Made by a program: the position numbers and the translations under genes. Positions 35,457 to 44,401 of a stretch of 64,000 nt of DNA are shown in pieces. Origin of the DNA: DASXRA01 sp036502575 (lineage in GTDB: Bacteria; Actinomycetota; Actinomycetes; Mycobacteriales; Jatrophihabitantaceae); NCBI GenBank assembly GCA_036502575.1, contig DASXYL010000083.1, forward strand, positions 62,001 to 126,000. The letters are read 5' to 3'. Numbering within the stretch: position 1 is the first letter of the stretch; each line of letters starts with the position of its first letter. The notes under the pieces were generated by a model. It had not been told where the DNA came from, did not search any database, and saw only the letters and a list, made by a program, of their open reading frames with translations.

Positions 35457-36422
35457 ATGCCGATGTTCGACCTCACCGGGACGGAATTGCGGACCTACAA
35501 GAGCGCGGTCGAACCGCCGCCGGACCTGGGCGAGTTCTGGGACGGCACGCTCGCCGCGGCCCGCGAACACGGCGGCGCACCGTCGCTGCGGCCGGCGAAC
35601 ACGCCGCTGCGCCTGATCGAGACCTATGACGTCGAGTTTCCCGGATTCGGCGGCGACCCGATCCGCGGTTGGCTGCACCGCCCCGCGGGTGCGGCCGGGC
35701 CGCTACCGGCCGTCGTCGAGTACCGCGGGTATGGCAACGGTCGCGGGCTGGCGCACGAGGGCGCGCGCTGGGCGGTGGCCGGTTACGCCCACTTCGTCAT
35801 GGACACCCGCGGCCAGGGCTCGAGCGGCTCCGTCGGCGACACGGCCGATCCGAACGAGGGTGCGCCGGCGCATCCGGGCGTGATGACACGCGGCATCCTC
35901 GACCGCGACACGTACTACTACCGGCGCCTGTTCACCGACGCCGCCCGCGCCGTCGACGCCGTGCGTTCCCTGCCGGGTGTCGATCCGGCCCGGGTGGCCA
36001 TTGTCGGTCCCAGCCAGGGAGGCGGCATCACGCTGGCTGTCTCGGCGCTGGTCGACGACCTGGTCGGCGTCATGGTCGACGTGCCGTTCCTGTGCGACAT
36101 CCGGCGGGCCACCGAGATCAGCGACAAGGACCCGTACGGCGAGATCGTCCGCTACCTCAAGGCGCATCGCGATCAGACCGGGGCCGTGTTCGACACCCTG
36201 CGCTACTTCGACGGTGCGGTGCTGGCCACCCGGGCGAGCGCACCGGCGCTGTTCTCGGTGGCGTTGATGGACGAGGTGTGTCCGCCGTCCACGGTGTACG
36301 CCGCGTACAACTCCTACGCCGGGGCGAAGGAGATCCGCGAGTACGCCTACAACCAGCACGAGGGCGGCGGGGCGTTCCACGAGCTGGCCCAGATGACGTG
36401 GCTCGCCGACCAGCTCAGCTGA
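35457..36422 (+). CDS. Acetylxylan esterase / cephalosporin-C deacetylase family (CE7-like)
   Basis: A 321-residue alpha/beta hydrolase. Hallmarks of the CE7 group are the N-terminal PPPDLGEFWDGTLAAAR, VEYRGYGNGRG, the FVMDTRGQGSSG region, the nucleophile motif VGPSQGGG, the acid residue in ALMDEVCPPST and the terminal NQHEGGG with the catalytic His. Such enzymes remove acetyl groups from xylo-oligosaccharides and related sugars in the cytosol; no signal peptide is seen. The start at 35457 is followed closely by a second ATG at 35463. The stop lies in a 14-bp palindrome shared with the facing gene. Confidence 0.9.
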   Translation: MPMFDLTGTELRTYKSAVEPPPDLGEFWDGTLAAAREHGGAPSLRPANTPLRLIETYDVEFPGFGGDPIRGWLHRPAGAAGPLPAVVEYRGYGNGRGLAHEGARWAVAGYAHFVMDTRGQGSSGSVGDTADPNEGAPAHPGVMTRGILDRDTYYYRRLFTDAARAVDAVRSLPGVDPARVAIVGPSQGGGITLAVSALVDDLVGVMVDVPFLCDIRRATEISDKDPYGEIVRYLKAHRDQTGAVFDTLRYFDGAVLATRASAPALFSVALMDEVCPPSTVYAAYNSYAGAKEIREYAYNQHEGGGAFHELAQMTWLADQLS

Positions 36423-36425
36423 GCT
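36412..36425. terminator. 14-bp palindrome spanning two convergent stop codons
   Basis: AGCTCAGCTGAGCT is perfectly palindromic and contains the TGA of the esterase gene; the facing lipase stop begins at its last base. It has no loop and no U-run, so a weak bidirectional terminator role is only possible. Confidence 0.35.
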
Positions 36426-37246
36426 CAGCTATGGGCGTCTAGCCAAACCACGATGTCGTCGAGGACGCCCTCGCGATCGGGCTCGTTGTGCGCCTCGTGG
36501 TAGTAGCCCTCGTACATCTTGACGGTGAGATCGGCTGACCCGACGTGCTCGGCCACGAACTCGGTTGCGGCGGGCGGCACCAGCCGGTCGGCCGTCCCGT
36601 GGAACACCAGCAGCGGCAGCTTCAACGCCTCGAGTCGGGGCTGCATGGCCACCACGGTCTGCAGGATCTCGGCGCCGGTGCGGGCCCGCAGCTTGCCGAG
36701 GTAGTTCAGCGGATCGGTGCGGTAGTCGCGGACGACGTCCAGGTCACGGCTGATAGTTGCCGGGTCCAGCTTGAGCACGCCGAGGTTCGGGGTGAGTCGC
36801 GACAGCAGCCCGGACGCCGCCCGCTGCACGCCGTTGGCCGCACTGACGTCCACGGCCGGCGCCGACAGGATCGCGCCACGCAGCTCGATGGGCGTCCCGG
36901 TGATGTACTGCAGCGCGATCAACCCGCCGAGGCTGTGCCCGTAGACGAACGCCGGCGCGCCGGGGTGCCGCGACACGGCGAGCCGGGCCAGCTCGTCCAC
37001 CCCGGCCACCGTCGCGGCCATCGACCCGATGTTGCCGCGGGTGCCGGGTGAGCGTCCGTGCCCGGGGTGGTCGACCGCGTACACGGGATAGCCGGCCGCC
37101 ACCAGGCGCGACGCGACGGAGGCGTAGCGGCCGCCGTGCTCGTGGACGCCGTGCACCAGCACCACGACGCCCTTCACCGGCGCGTCGCCGGTCCAGCCCT
37201 GCCAGTACTGCCCGGACGACAGGGTGCCCTCGACATGCTCGGTCAT
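36425..37246 (-). CDS. Alpha/beta hydrolase, monoacylglycerol lipase-like
   Basis: A 273-residue lysophospholipase/monoacylglycerol lipase-type hydrolase. It shows VVLVHGVHEHGGRYASVA (oxyanion region), VYAVDHPGHGRSPG, the nucleophile elbow VYGHSLGG, the acid residue in HGTADRLVPP and the catalytic His in YYHEAHNEP. No signal peptide is visible. The ATG at 37246 is chosen because the upstream in-frame extension is Arg/Pro-rich and atypical. A strong hairpin separates it from the upstream MFS gene on the same strand. Confidence 0.92.
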   Translation of the reverse strand: MTEHVEGTLSSGQYWQGWTGDAPVKGVVVLVHGVHEHGGRYASVASRLVAAGYPVYAVDHPGHGRSPGTRGNIGSMAATVAGVDELARLAVSRHPGAPAFVYGHSLGGLIALQYITGTPIELRGAILSAPAVDVSAANGVQRAASGLLSRLTPNLGVLKLDPATISRDLDVVRDYRTDPLNYLGKLRARTGAEILQTVVAMQPRLEALKLPLLVFHGTADRLVPPAATEFVAEHVGSADLTVKMYEGYYHEAHNEPDREGVLDDIVVWLDAHS

Positions 37247-37263
37247 GCCGCACACCGTATGAC

Positions 37264-37296
37264 GCCGGCCGGCCCCGAGGGAGGGGGCCGGCCGGC
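37264..37296 (-). terminator. GC-rich hairpin terminator after the MFS gene
   Basis: A 13-bp perfect stem, GCCGGCCGGCCCC at 37264-37276 with its complement at 37284-37296, closes a 7-nt loop. It lies 17 bp after the MFS stop and before the lipase gene. No U-run follows, as is common for actinobacterial terminators. Confidence 0.7.
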
Positions 37297-37313
37297 TTGG
37301 CGGGATATGTCGC

Positions 37314-38765
37314 TCAGGCGTTGACGAGTTCGGGCGATCCGGCCTCGACGCCGACCTCCTGCTCCGCGGCCGAGTCGGTGCGCAGCACGGTCGCGGCAAT
37401 GAGCGCGGCGGCCACGGTCAGCGCGGCCGCGATCAGGTAGGCCAGGTGGTAGCCGGAGTTCAGCGCGCTGAGCGCCTCGTGCCCGCGGGTCTTCAACCCG
37501 TCGGTCCGCTCAGCGGCCAGCGTTGACAGCACGGCCAGGCCGATGGCGCCGCCGACCTGCGCGGTGGTGTTGACCAGCCCCGACGCCAGCCCCGAGTCCT
37601 CCGGTGCGGCGCCGGACATCGCGACCTGCATCAGCACGGGGAAAGCCAGCCCGGCGCCGAGGCCCAGCAGCAGCATCGGCGGCATGACGTCGGCGACGAA
37701 GTGGCCGTGTACCGGCGAGTGCGCGAACAGCACCAGTCCGGCGGCGATGATCAGCAGGCCGGTCACCATGGTGCGGGTGGCGCCGAAGCGGGCGGCCACC
37801 GGGGCGCCGAATTTCAGCGACACCGCGCCCATCACGACGGTGACCGGCAGGAACGCCAGGCCGACGCTCAGCGCGCTGTAGCCGAGGATCTGCTGCAGGT
37901 ACAGGGCGCCGAGGAAGAACATCCCGAACATCCCGACGACGGCCAGGGCCTGGACGACGTTCCCGCCGGCCACCGTGCGGGAGCGGAACAGGCGCAGCGG
38001 CATCAGCGGGTTGGCGACCCGGCTCTGGCGAACCACGAAGGCGGCGATGAGCGCGACCGCGACGGCGGCCAACCCCAGCGAGCGAAATGCGACCCAACCC
38101 ACGCGCTCGACCTGCAGGATCGCGTAGACGCCGAGCATGAGTCCGCCGGTCATCAGCGCGGCGCCGGGCACGTCGGCCCCCTGCTTGCGGCCGATGCCGT
38201 CCTGGTTCGGTACGAAGCGCAGCGCGAGGAGCACGGTCGCCACGCCGACCGGCAGGTTGACGAAGAAGATCCAGTGCCAGTTGATCGCGCTGGTGAGGAC
38301 ACCGCCGGCGAGCAGGCCGATCGAGCCGCCGCCCGAAGCCACGAAGCCGTAGACGCCGATCGCCTTGGCCATGTCCTTGGGCTCGGGGAACATCGTCACG
38401 ATCATGCCGAGGATGACGGCCGAGGTGAACGCCCCGCCGACGCCCTGCACGAACCGAGCGGCGATGAGCGTGACCTGGTCCTGCGCGATCCCGCACGCCA
38501 GCGAGGCGACGGTGAACACCGTCAACCCGCTCAGGAACACTCGACGCTGCCCGACGAGGTCGCCGATGCGTCCGGCCAGCAGCAGCAGCCCGCCGAAGGC
38601 GATCAGGTAGGCGTTGACGACCCAGGACAGGTTGTTCGGCGAGAAGTGCAGGTCGTCCTTGATCGAGGGCAGCGCCACGTTAACGATCGTCGCGTCGAGC
38701 ACGATCATCAACATGCCGGCGCAGAGCACGTAGAGGGCCAGCCAGCGGGATCGGTCGGTCTTCAT
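37314..38765 (-). CDS. MFS efflux transporter, DHA2 (EmrB/QacA) family
   Basis: A 483-residue polytopic protein with about 14 hydrophobic segments. The DHA2 signatures are present: LDATIVNVALPSI in the first helix, LAGRIGDLVGQRRVF in loop 2-3 and FVQGVGGAFTSAVILGMI in helix 5 region. It should export drugs or lipophilic compounds with proton antiport. The ATG at 38765 is taken because the first helix starts shortly after; an upstream in-frame stretch is Arg/Gln-rich. The gene lies downstream of a small hydrolase-like gene on the same strand. Confidence 0.92.
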   Translation of the reverse strand: MKTDRSRWLALYVLCAGMLMIVLDATIVNVALPSIKDDLHFSPNNLSWVVNAYLIAFGGLLLLAGRIGDLVGQRRVFLSGLTVFTVASLACGIAQDQVTLIAARFVQGVGGAFTSAVILGMIVTMFPEPKDMAKAIGVYGFVASGGGSIGLLAGGVLTSAINWHWIFFVNLPVGVATVLLALRFVPNQDGIGRKQGADVPGAALMTGGLMLGVYAILQVERVGWVAFRSLGLAAVAVALIAAFVVRQSRVANPLMPLRLFRSRTVAGGNVVQALAVVGMFGMFFLGALYLQQILGYSALSVGLAFLPVTVVMGAVSLKFGAPVAARFGATRTMVTGLLIIAAGLVLFAHSPVHGHFVADVMPPMLLLGLGAGLAFPVLMQVAMSGAAPEDSGLASGLVNTTAQVGGAIGLAVLSTLAAERTDGLKTRGHEALSALNSGYHLAYLIAAALTVAAALIAATVLRTDSAAEQEVGVEAGSPELVNA

Positions 38766-38843
38766 ATCCAAGACTCCCTGTTCGATTCGTTGTCGTCGAT
38801 GAGGACGTCGGGGCTGAACCTGCGTTCTCGACATCGTCGGTAG

Positions 38844-39221
38844 CTAGGACGTGCGGGCCGGGCGGAACTCATCGGTGCCGGGCGAGAAGAGCTCGACGGG
38901 CGGCCAGCCCTGCTCGCCGGCCCGGGCGAGAACGGCGCCGGCGAGCTCGGGATCCCCACCGATCAGCAGGGGCGTGGTGCTCGCGTCGAGCTCGGACGCG
39001 TGGTCAGCCGCCCACTCGACGGTGGCCATCGCCTGCTCCTCGGTATCCGGGCACGTCGCGAGCACCACGACGCCAGGCAGCGGGTACCCGGCGGCGAACA
39101 GCACGAGCAGTGGAGCCGGGCCGGCGCCGGGGGCCGGCCAGTACATGCGCCCGTGCACCCCCCCGCGAAGCTGCACGTCCGCGGTGCGGCGGATCGGAAT
39201 GTCGCGTTCTTCAGTGACCAT
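38844..39221 (-). CDS. Small alpha/beta-hydrolase-like protein lacking catalytic residues
   Basis: A 125-residue protein. Its segments follow the order of GDXG esterases: RGGVHGRMYWPAPGAGPAPLLVLFAAG where esterases have the HGGG oxyanion strand, then ATVEWAADHASELDAST, then LLIGGDPELAGAVLARA where esterases have GDSAGG. The HGGG motif and the nucleophilic serine are both missing. It reads as a shrunken, inactive relative of an esterase. It is divergent, 108 bp away, from the LysR-esterase fusion, and upstream of the MFS pump. Function unknown. Confidence 0.6.
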   Translation of the reverse strand: MVTEERDIPIRRTADVQLRGGVHGRMYWPAPGAGPAPLLVLFAAGYPLPGVVVLATCPDTEEQAMATVEWAADHASELDASTTPLLIGGDPELAGAVLARAGEQGWPPVELFSPGTDEFRPARTS

Positions 39222-39329
39222 GTGCCGACGATGGCATCGGCGCACCCGTGAAGGGAAAGGCCGGTTGCGCATGACGGTGGTGCCGCGTTTGCATCACCGC
39301 GGGCGCCGACGTGGGCCACACTGGACGCC

Positions 39330-40553
39330 GTGGATGACGACAGCGCCGCCGTGCTCGCGCTTCCCTCGGCGCCCGACGCCATCGAGCTGCGGCACCTGCG
39401 CGCGTTCGTCGCAGTGGCCGAGGAGCTCAACTTCGGCCGCGCGGCGTCCCGCCTGTATCTCTCGCAGCCGGCGCTGAGCCGCCAGATCCGGGCGCTGGAG
39501 CGGCTCGTCGGTCCCGATCTGTTGCGCCGCTCGACCCATCGCGTCGAGCTCACCCTCGCCGGCGAGGCGCTGCTCGACCGAGCCCGGGAGCTGCTGCGCG
39601 GCCTGGACCAGGCGATCTCGGCCACCCGGTCGGTGGGCGGCGAGCTGGCCGAACGCATCACCAAGCTGTGGGGCCCGGCCGACGTGCTGACCGCGAACGA
39701 CGGCTCGTTGCCGGAGCTCCGGGCCGCCTGCGAGGACCTGCACGCGCAGTTCCCGGTCCCGCCCGAGCTCGCGATCGCACCGGTGAACGCGTCGGGCGTC
39801 CCGGCATTGACGCTCACGCCGGCGGAGCGGCCGATCACCACCCTGTTCCTGCACGGTGGCGGCCACGCAATGGGCTCGGCGTTCGGCTACCGACACCTGG
39901 TCGGCGCGCTCGCCGTCTCGGCCGACACCGGCGTCCTGCTGCCGGAGTACCGGCTGGCGCCCGAGTACCCCTTCCCGGCGTCCCTGGACGATGCCGTGCG
40001 CGCGTACGGCTGGCTGCTCGACACCGGCGTCGACCCGACGCTGGTGACGGTGGTCGGCGACTCGTCGGGCGGCGGCCTCGTCGTATCGCTCCTGCTGCGC
40101 CTCAGGCAGGACGGCGCGCCGCTGCCGGGTAGCGCGGTGCTGATGTGCCCGTGGATCGACCTGAGCTGCACCATCCAGAAGGCGGCGCCCGGCGAGGCCC
40201 AGCCGATGCTCACCATGCAAGCGGCCCGGCGGTGCGCGCCGGCCTACATCGGCGAGCACTCCCTCGACGACCCGCTGCTCAGCCCGCTGCACGCCGACCT
40301 GTCCGGGCTGCCGCCCCTGCTCGTCCAGGCCGGTACCGGCGATGCCGTGCTCGAGGACGCCCGCCAGTTCGTCGACCGCGTTCAGGAGCACGGCGGCGAC
40401 GCCCGGCTCGAGCTCTATCCGATCGGCACCCACGACTTCCACATCTTCTGGTCGTTCCTGCCCGAGGCCGCTGACGCCCTGGACCATGCCGGCCGTTTCA
40501 TCCGTTCGGTCGGCGCCGCCCGCCCGAGCCTCCGTTCCGACGCCGCCCGCTAG
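39330..40553 (+). CDS. LysR-type DNA-binding domain fused to a GDXG-family esterase
   Basis: A 407-residue fusion. Residues about 18-77 are a complete LysR HTH (LRHLRAFVAVAEELNFGRAA, SQPALSRQIRALE, then VELTLAGEALLDRARELL). A linker helix runs to about 110. From about 140 the LysR effector domain is replaced by a hormone-sensitive-lipase-type hydrolase with HGGG at 175-178, GDSSGG with nucleophile Ser245, an acid Asp338 in GTGDAVLED and His368 in GTHDFH. All catalytic residues are present, so it may bind DNA and hydrolyse or sense an ester. The GTG start is upstream of the HTH. Confidence 0.88.
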   Translation: MDDDSAAVLALPSAPDAIELRHLRAFVAVAEELNFGRAASRLYLSQPALSRQIRALERLVGPDLLRRSTHRVELTLAGEALLDRARELLRGLDQAISATRSVGGELAERITKLWGPADVLTANDGSLPELRAACEDLHAQFPVPPELAIAPVNASGVPALTLTPAERPITTLFLHGGGHAMGSAFGYRHLVGALAVSADTGVLLPEYRLAPEYPFPASLDDAVRAYGWLLDTGVDPTLVTVVGDSSGGGLVVSLLLRLRQDGAPLPGSAVLMCPWIDLSCTIQKAAPGEAQPMLTMQAARRCAPAYIGEHSLDDPLLSPLHADLSGLPPLLVQAGTGDAVLEDARQFVDRVQEHGGDARLELYPIGTHDFHIFWSFLPEAADALDHAGRFIRSVGAARPSLRSDAAR

Positions 40554-40595
40554 CCCGGCCTCGACCGCACCGGGTTATTTGCGCGTTCAACTAGT

Positions 40596-42074
40596 ATGGG
40601 CGACGTGGACTACGGGCACGAGTTGCAGTTCGGGACGTTCCTCACGCCGTCGGCGGTCGATGCGGACGCCGTGGTCGAACTCGCCGTGCTCACCGAACTC
40701 GTCGGGCTCGATCTCGTCACCATCCAGGATCATCCGTACCAGGCGCGGTTTCTCGATACCTGGACGCTGCTGGCGGTGATCGCCGCCCGCACCTCGACGC
40801 TGCGGGTGTCCCCGAACGTCGCCAACCTGCCGCTGCGCCCGCCCGTCGTGCTGGCCCGCAGCGTTGCCACCCTGGACCTGCTCACCGGCGGCCGGGTCGA
40901 GCTGGGCCTGGGCGCCGGCGGGTTCCAGGACGCGATCGCGGCGGTCGGCGGTCCGCGCCGTACCCCGGCGCAGGCCGTGGCCGCGCTCGACGAGGCGCTG
41001 GACATCATCCGGGCGGTCTGGGACGTCGACGGCGGGTCCCTGCGCCATCAGGGTGAGCACTACCGCGTGGTCGGCGCGCACCCCGGACCGGCGCCGGCGC
41101 ATCCGGTCGAGATCTGGCTCGGCGCCTACAAACCGCGGATGCTGGCCCTCACCGGGGCCAAGGCGGACGGATGGCTGCCGAGCATGTCCTATGCCGGTCC
41201 GGAGCAGCTGCCCGCGATGAACGCGATCATCGATGACGCCGCGCGCGCCGCCGGCCGCGCCCCGTCCGACGTGCGCCGGCTGTACAACGTCGGTGCGCAG
41301 GTCGGCCCCGAGCAGCTGGCCGACCTCGCGCTGACCCACGGCATGAGCACGTTCATCCTGGCCGGCGACGATCCGGACGCGATCCGCCGGTTCGGCAACG
41401 ATGTGGCGCCCGCTGTGCGCGAGCTGGTCGCCGCCGGACGCAGCCGGGCGACCCGACCCACGGCAGCCACGACGAGCGGCGAACCGTTCACCGTTCGGGC
41501 GACGCTCGACGACGGCGTCCGGCGCAGCGACGAGAAGGCGTGGGACGAGGCCACCCGGCCGCACGGGCCCGAGCCCGACCCGGGACGGCGCTACACGGTC
41601 GACCAGCTGGCGACGGGCAAGCACCTGATCGACGTACACGACATGTTCCGCCGGGAGCTGGTCCAGCTGCACGATCTCGTCGAGCAGGTCGAGGCCGGCA
41701 CCGCCGAGGTCGGCGCTGCCCGCGACCTGATCAACACGATGACCCTGCGGCAGAACAACTGGACGCTCGGCGCCTACTGCGAGTCGTACTGCCGCATGCT
41801 GACCATGCATCACACGGGCGAGGACACGCTCGTGTTCCCGCGGCTGCGGCACGGCGATCCGGCGCTGCGTCCGGTGATCGCGCGGCTCGAGGAGGAGCAC
41901 GAGGTGATCGCCGGAATCCTCGACCGCATCGACCGGGCCCTGGTCGCGGTGGTCGCCGATCCCGAGGGCCTGCAGCAACTGCGCGCCGCACTCGACCTGC
42001 TCACCGACGCCTTGCTGTCGCACCTGTCCTACGAGGAACGCGAGCTCGTCGAACCCCTGGCCCGATTCGGCTAG
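40596..42074 (+). CDS. LLM-class (F420-type) oxidoreductase fused to a hemerythrin domain
   Basis: A 492-residue fusion. Residues about 8-285 form a luciferase-like TIM barrel: LQFGTFLTPSA, TIQDHPYQARFLD, TLRVSPNVANLPLRPPVVLARS, LTGGRVELGLGAGG and IWLGAYKPRMLALTGAKADGW, as in F420- or FMN-dependent reductases. Residues about 345-490 are an HHE/hemerythrin four-helix bundle with HLIDVHDMFRREL, MHHTGEDTLVFPRL, LEEEHEVI and HLSYEERELVEPL, supplying a diiron site. A redox enzyme joined to an oxygen- or NO-binding diiron module suggests gas sensing or direct electron transfer. The preceding gene ends 42 bp upstream. Confidence 0.9.
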   Translation: MGDVDYGHELQFGTFLTPSAVDADAVVELAVLTELVGLDLVTIQDHPYQARFLDTWTLLAVIAARTSTLRVSPNVANLPLRPPVVLARSVATLDLLTGGRVELGLGAGGFQDAIAAVGGPRRTPAQAVAALDEALDIIRAVWDVDGGSLRHQGEHYRVVGAHPGPAPAHPVEIWLGAYKPRMLALTGAKADGWLPSMSYAGPEQLPAMNAIIDDAARAAGRAPSDVRRLYNVGAQVGPEQLADLALTHGMSTFILAGDDPDAIRRFGNDVAPAVRELVAAGRSRATRPTAATTSGEPFTVRATLDDGVRRSDEKAWDEATRPHGPEPDPGRRYTVDQLATGKHLIDVHDMFRRELVQLHDLVEQVEAGTAEVGAARDLINTMTLRQNNWTLGAYCESYCRMLTMHHTGEDTLVFPRLRHGDPALRPVIARLEEEHEVIAGILDRIDRALVAVVADPEGLQQLRAALDLLTDALLSHLSYEERELVEPLARFG

Positions 42075-42089
42075 TGCCGCGCTGGGCAG

Positions 42090-44378
42090 TCAGCTCTGGA
42101 CCACGTCGTCGATCACGAACGTGTCCTGGGACGAGGTGGTGCTCGACGAGCTGAAGGTGTGCCCGGTCAGCGCGGTGACCCCGGGGGTGGTCGGCGGGGC
42201 CGTGCCCACGACCGTGCCGTCCAGTGAGACCTGCGCGCCGGCGAGCGTTGCCGACACCCTGATCGTGTGCCAGGTCTTCAGCGGTACCGCGCCGGGTGGG
42301 GTCAGCTTCGTCCAGGCCTTCGTCGCGGCGTTGTACCAGGCGATGCTGCCGTCCGACATGACCGCGACCTGGTAGGCGTTCGCCGTGGACCCGTCGGCCA
42401 GGGTGCCGTTCGTGACGAACTGGAACGTCCGCGCGTACCCGATGGAACTGAACTGGAACGACAGGTCCTGGGTCGGCGCCGCGGCGCTGACCCAGCGCGC
42501 CTGCGCGATCTTGTCGTTCCACGCGTCGGCGAGCAGCAGGGCGTGGGCCTCGCCGACCGGGGTGTTTATGTCGGTCACCGTCGCCCCGACCGCATCGGTG
42601 TATCCACGCGGCACGTAGCCGACCGCGTCGTTGGCGAACGAGTCGACGGTGGAGTACAGCTCGACCTCGTTCAGGAACGACCCCGAGCGATCAGTGTTGT
42701 GGTCGTTCACCGTCACTCGGACGTACTTCGCGGGCACCCCGCTGATCGCGAAGTACGTCAGCGCGTAGCTGGTCAGCGCGCCGGTGTTCACCACGGTCTG
42801 CCAGCTCGTGCCGTCGGTGCTGACGTCCACGGTCGCGGACGACGGCTGGCCCGGGTGCAGGCTCAGCCCAGCCTTGGTGAGTGTGTACGTCTTGTCCAGC
42901 GTGACTGTATAAGTGCTCGGGCCCTGGCCGGACTTGCGCACCGCCGACGAACCCCAGTCGGTGCTGCCGTCGATCGCCCCCACCGGACGCATCTCCGGCA
43001 GCCGGCGCTGCGTCGACGTCAGGTCGGTGGAGACCGTCACCGTGCCGGCCAGGTACTTGTCCAGCAGGTCGATCTTGCCGACCCCGGGCGTGACGACGTC
43101 GACGAACTTCTTCCATACCCGGTACTTGCCGTCGACCTGGTACCCCGAGTCGGCCGGCGGGCAACCCCACGACGCCGCACAGTTGTCGCCGACGGCCAGC
43201 ACGCGGTTGGAGTTCACCACGGCCAGCGCGCCATTGCCCGACGAGCCGTGCGAGCGCTGGTACGCGCCTGTGTCCTGGTCGGGGTAGTTGTGATAGATCA
43301 CCTGGGCGTTGACGAACGTCGTCCCCAGACCGTCGGGCGAGATCGCGACCCAGTTGTCCGGCCGGCCCCACAGCAGCGCCAGCACGCCGTTGGGCAGCAG
43401 CCGCAGGTCGGGCATGATGCCCGTGACCGGGGCCGGGTCACCGGTCGCCGTCGCGATCTGTACCGGGGTGGCGGGCGACCAGGTCAGCCCGTCGTCCGTC
43501 GACCGCGACGTGTACATCCCGGTCAGCGTGCTGCCGACGTGGCTGCGCGCGACGGCCACCAGGTCACCGGCGGCGTTGTAGCTGACCGCCGTCTCGTTGA
43601 AGGTGCGCGTGCCCTGGGGCGGGAAGATCGTTGCGTAGCGCTGCCAGGTGCCGCCCTGGTCGTGGCTGATCGCGAGCTCGGACGTGCCGGCCGACTCGCC
43701 CTGGTACGCGGTGTAGTACGTCAGCAGCAGGTCCCCGTTCGGCAGCGGGGTGATGTCGCGGTCGACGCGCAGTCCGCGGTTGAACCGGGTCGGGTCGAAC
43801 GTCTTGTCGGTGGTGAAGGTGGCCAATTGCGTCTGCCAGGTCTTACCGCCGTCGCGGGACACCTGCTCGGTCAATTGCGCGGTGTGCGCGTCGATGACTG
43901 TGGCCGGGATGAATCCGACGCCGAGGATCGTGCCGTCGTGCAGCTGGGCGTAGAAACCGCCGATGCCGCCGGTGTACTGCGCGCTCGGGAACGTGTAGCC
44001 GTGATCGGCGGACGTGATCAGCGGGCGCACGCCGTCGACCGTCGCAACGTCGGAGTTCTCGGTCCAGCTGAGCAGGACCGACCGGGTGGGGCGTCCGTTG
44101 GCGTCGACCGCGTCGAAGGCGTCGGCCAGCGGTGCGGCGGCGATGACGTTAGGCCCCGGCTCGAACACGGTCGTCGGCTGCTGTTGCTGGATCGCGTAGC
44201 CCTCTGGATCGGCGCCCGATGTCGGCGTGTCCTCGACCGGTGGCGACTCGGGTGGTGTCGTGGCCGCGGCCGTGTCGCGCGATGGTCCGGACCGGCCGCC
44301 GGCGACGCCGCTCGACCCGGCGATCGCGGTGACGCACACCAGACCGAGAGCGGTCAGGACGTTGCGGAATCTGGACAT
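42090..44378 (-). CDS. Secreted sialidase-like beta-propeller protein 1 (with F5/8-type C and LamG-like domains)
   Basis: A 762-residue exported protein. A signal peptide covers about residues 1-28. The beta-propeller carries Asp-boxes SADHGYTF (123-130), SRDGGKTW (174-181), SHDQGGTW (238-245) and STDDGLTW (293-300). After GVGKIDLLDKYLAG comes a discoidin-like domain (to about 620) and a C-terminal LamG-like jelly roll beginning VDSFANDAVGYVPRG. No FRIP motif of classic sialidases is seen, so the glycosidic bond cut is unknown. It is last in a four-gene minus-strand operon with PhyH, PIG-L and a paralogue. Confidence 0.88.
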   Translation of the reverse strand: MSRFRNVLTALGLVCVTAIAGSSGVAGGRSGPSRDTAAATTPPESPPVEDTPTSGADPEGYAIQQQQPTTVFEPGPNVIAAAPLADAFDAVDANGRPTRSVLLSWTENSDVATVDGVRPLITSADHGYTFPSAQYTGGIGGFYAQLHDGTILGVGFIPATVIDAHTAQLTEQVSRDGGKTWQTQLATFTTDKTFDPTRFNRGLRVDRDITPLPNGDLLLTYYTAYQGESAGTSELAISHDQGGTWQRYATIFPPQGTRTFNETAVSYNAAGDLVAVARSHVGSTLTGMYTSRSTDDGLTWSPATPVQIATATGDPAPVTGIMPDLRLLPNGVLALLWGRPDNWVAISPDGLGTTFVNAQVIYHNYPDQDTGAYQRSHGSSGNGALAVVNSNRVLAVGDNCAASWGCPPADSGYQVDGKYRVWKKFVDVVTPGVGKIDLLDKYLAGTVTVSTDLTSTQRRLPEMRPVGAIDGSTDWGSSAVRKSGQGPSTYTVTLDKTYTLTKAGLSLHPGQPSSATVDVSTDGTSWQTVVNTGALTSYALTYFAISGVPAKYVRVTVNDHNTDRSGSFLNEVELYSTVDSFANDAVGYVPRGYTDAVGATVTDINTPVGEAHALLLADAWNDKIAQARWVSAAAPTQDLSFQFSSIGYARTFQFVTNGTLADGSTANAYQVAVMSDGSIAWYNAATKAWTKLTPPGAVPLKTWHTIRVSATLAGAQVSLDGTVVGTAPPTTPGVTALTGHTFSSSSTTSSQDTFVIDDVVQS

Positions 44379-44401
44379 GCTCGGCCTCCGGGGGATCGGG
44401 G

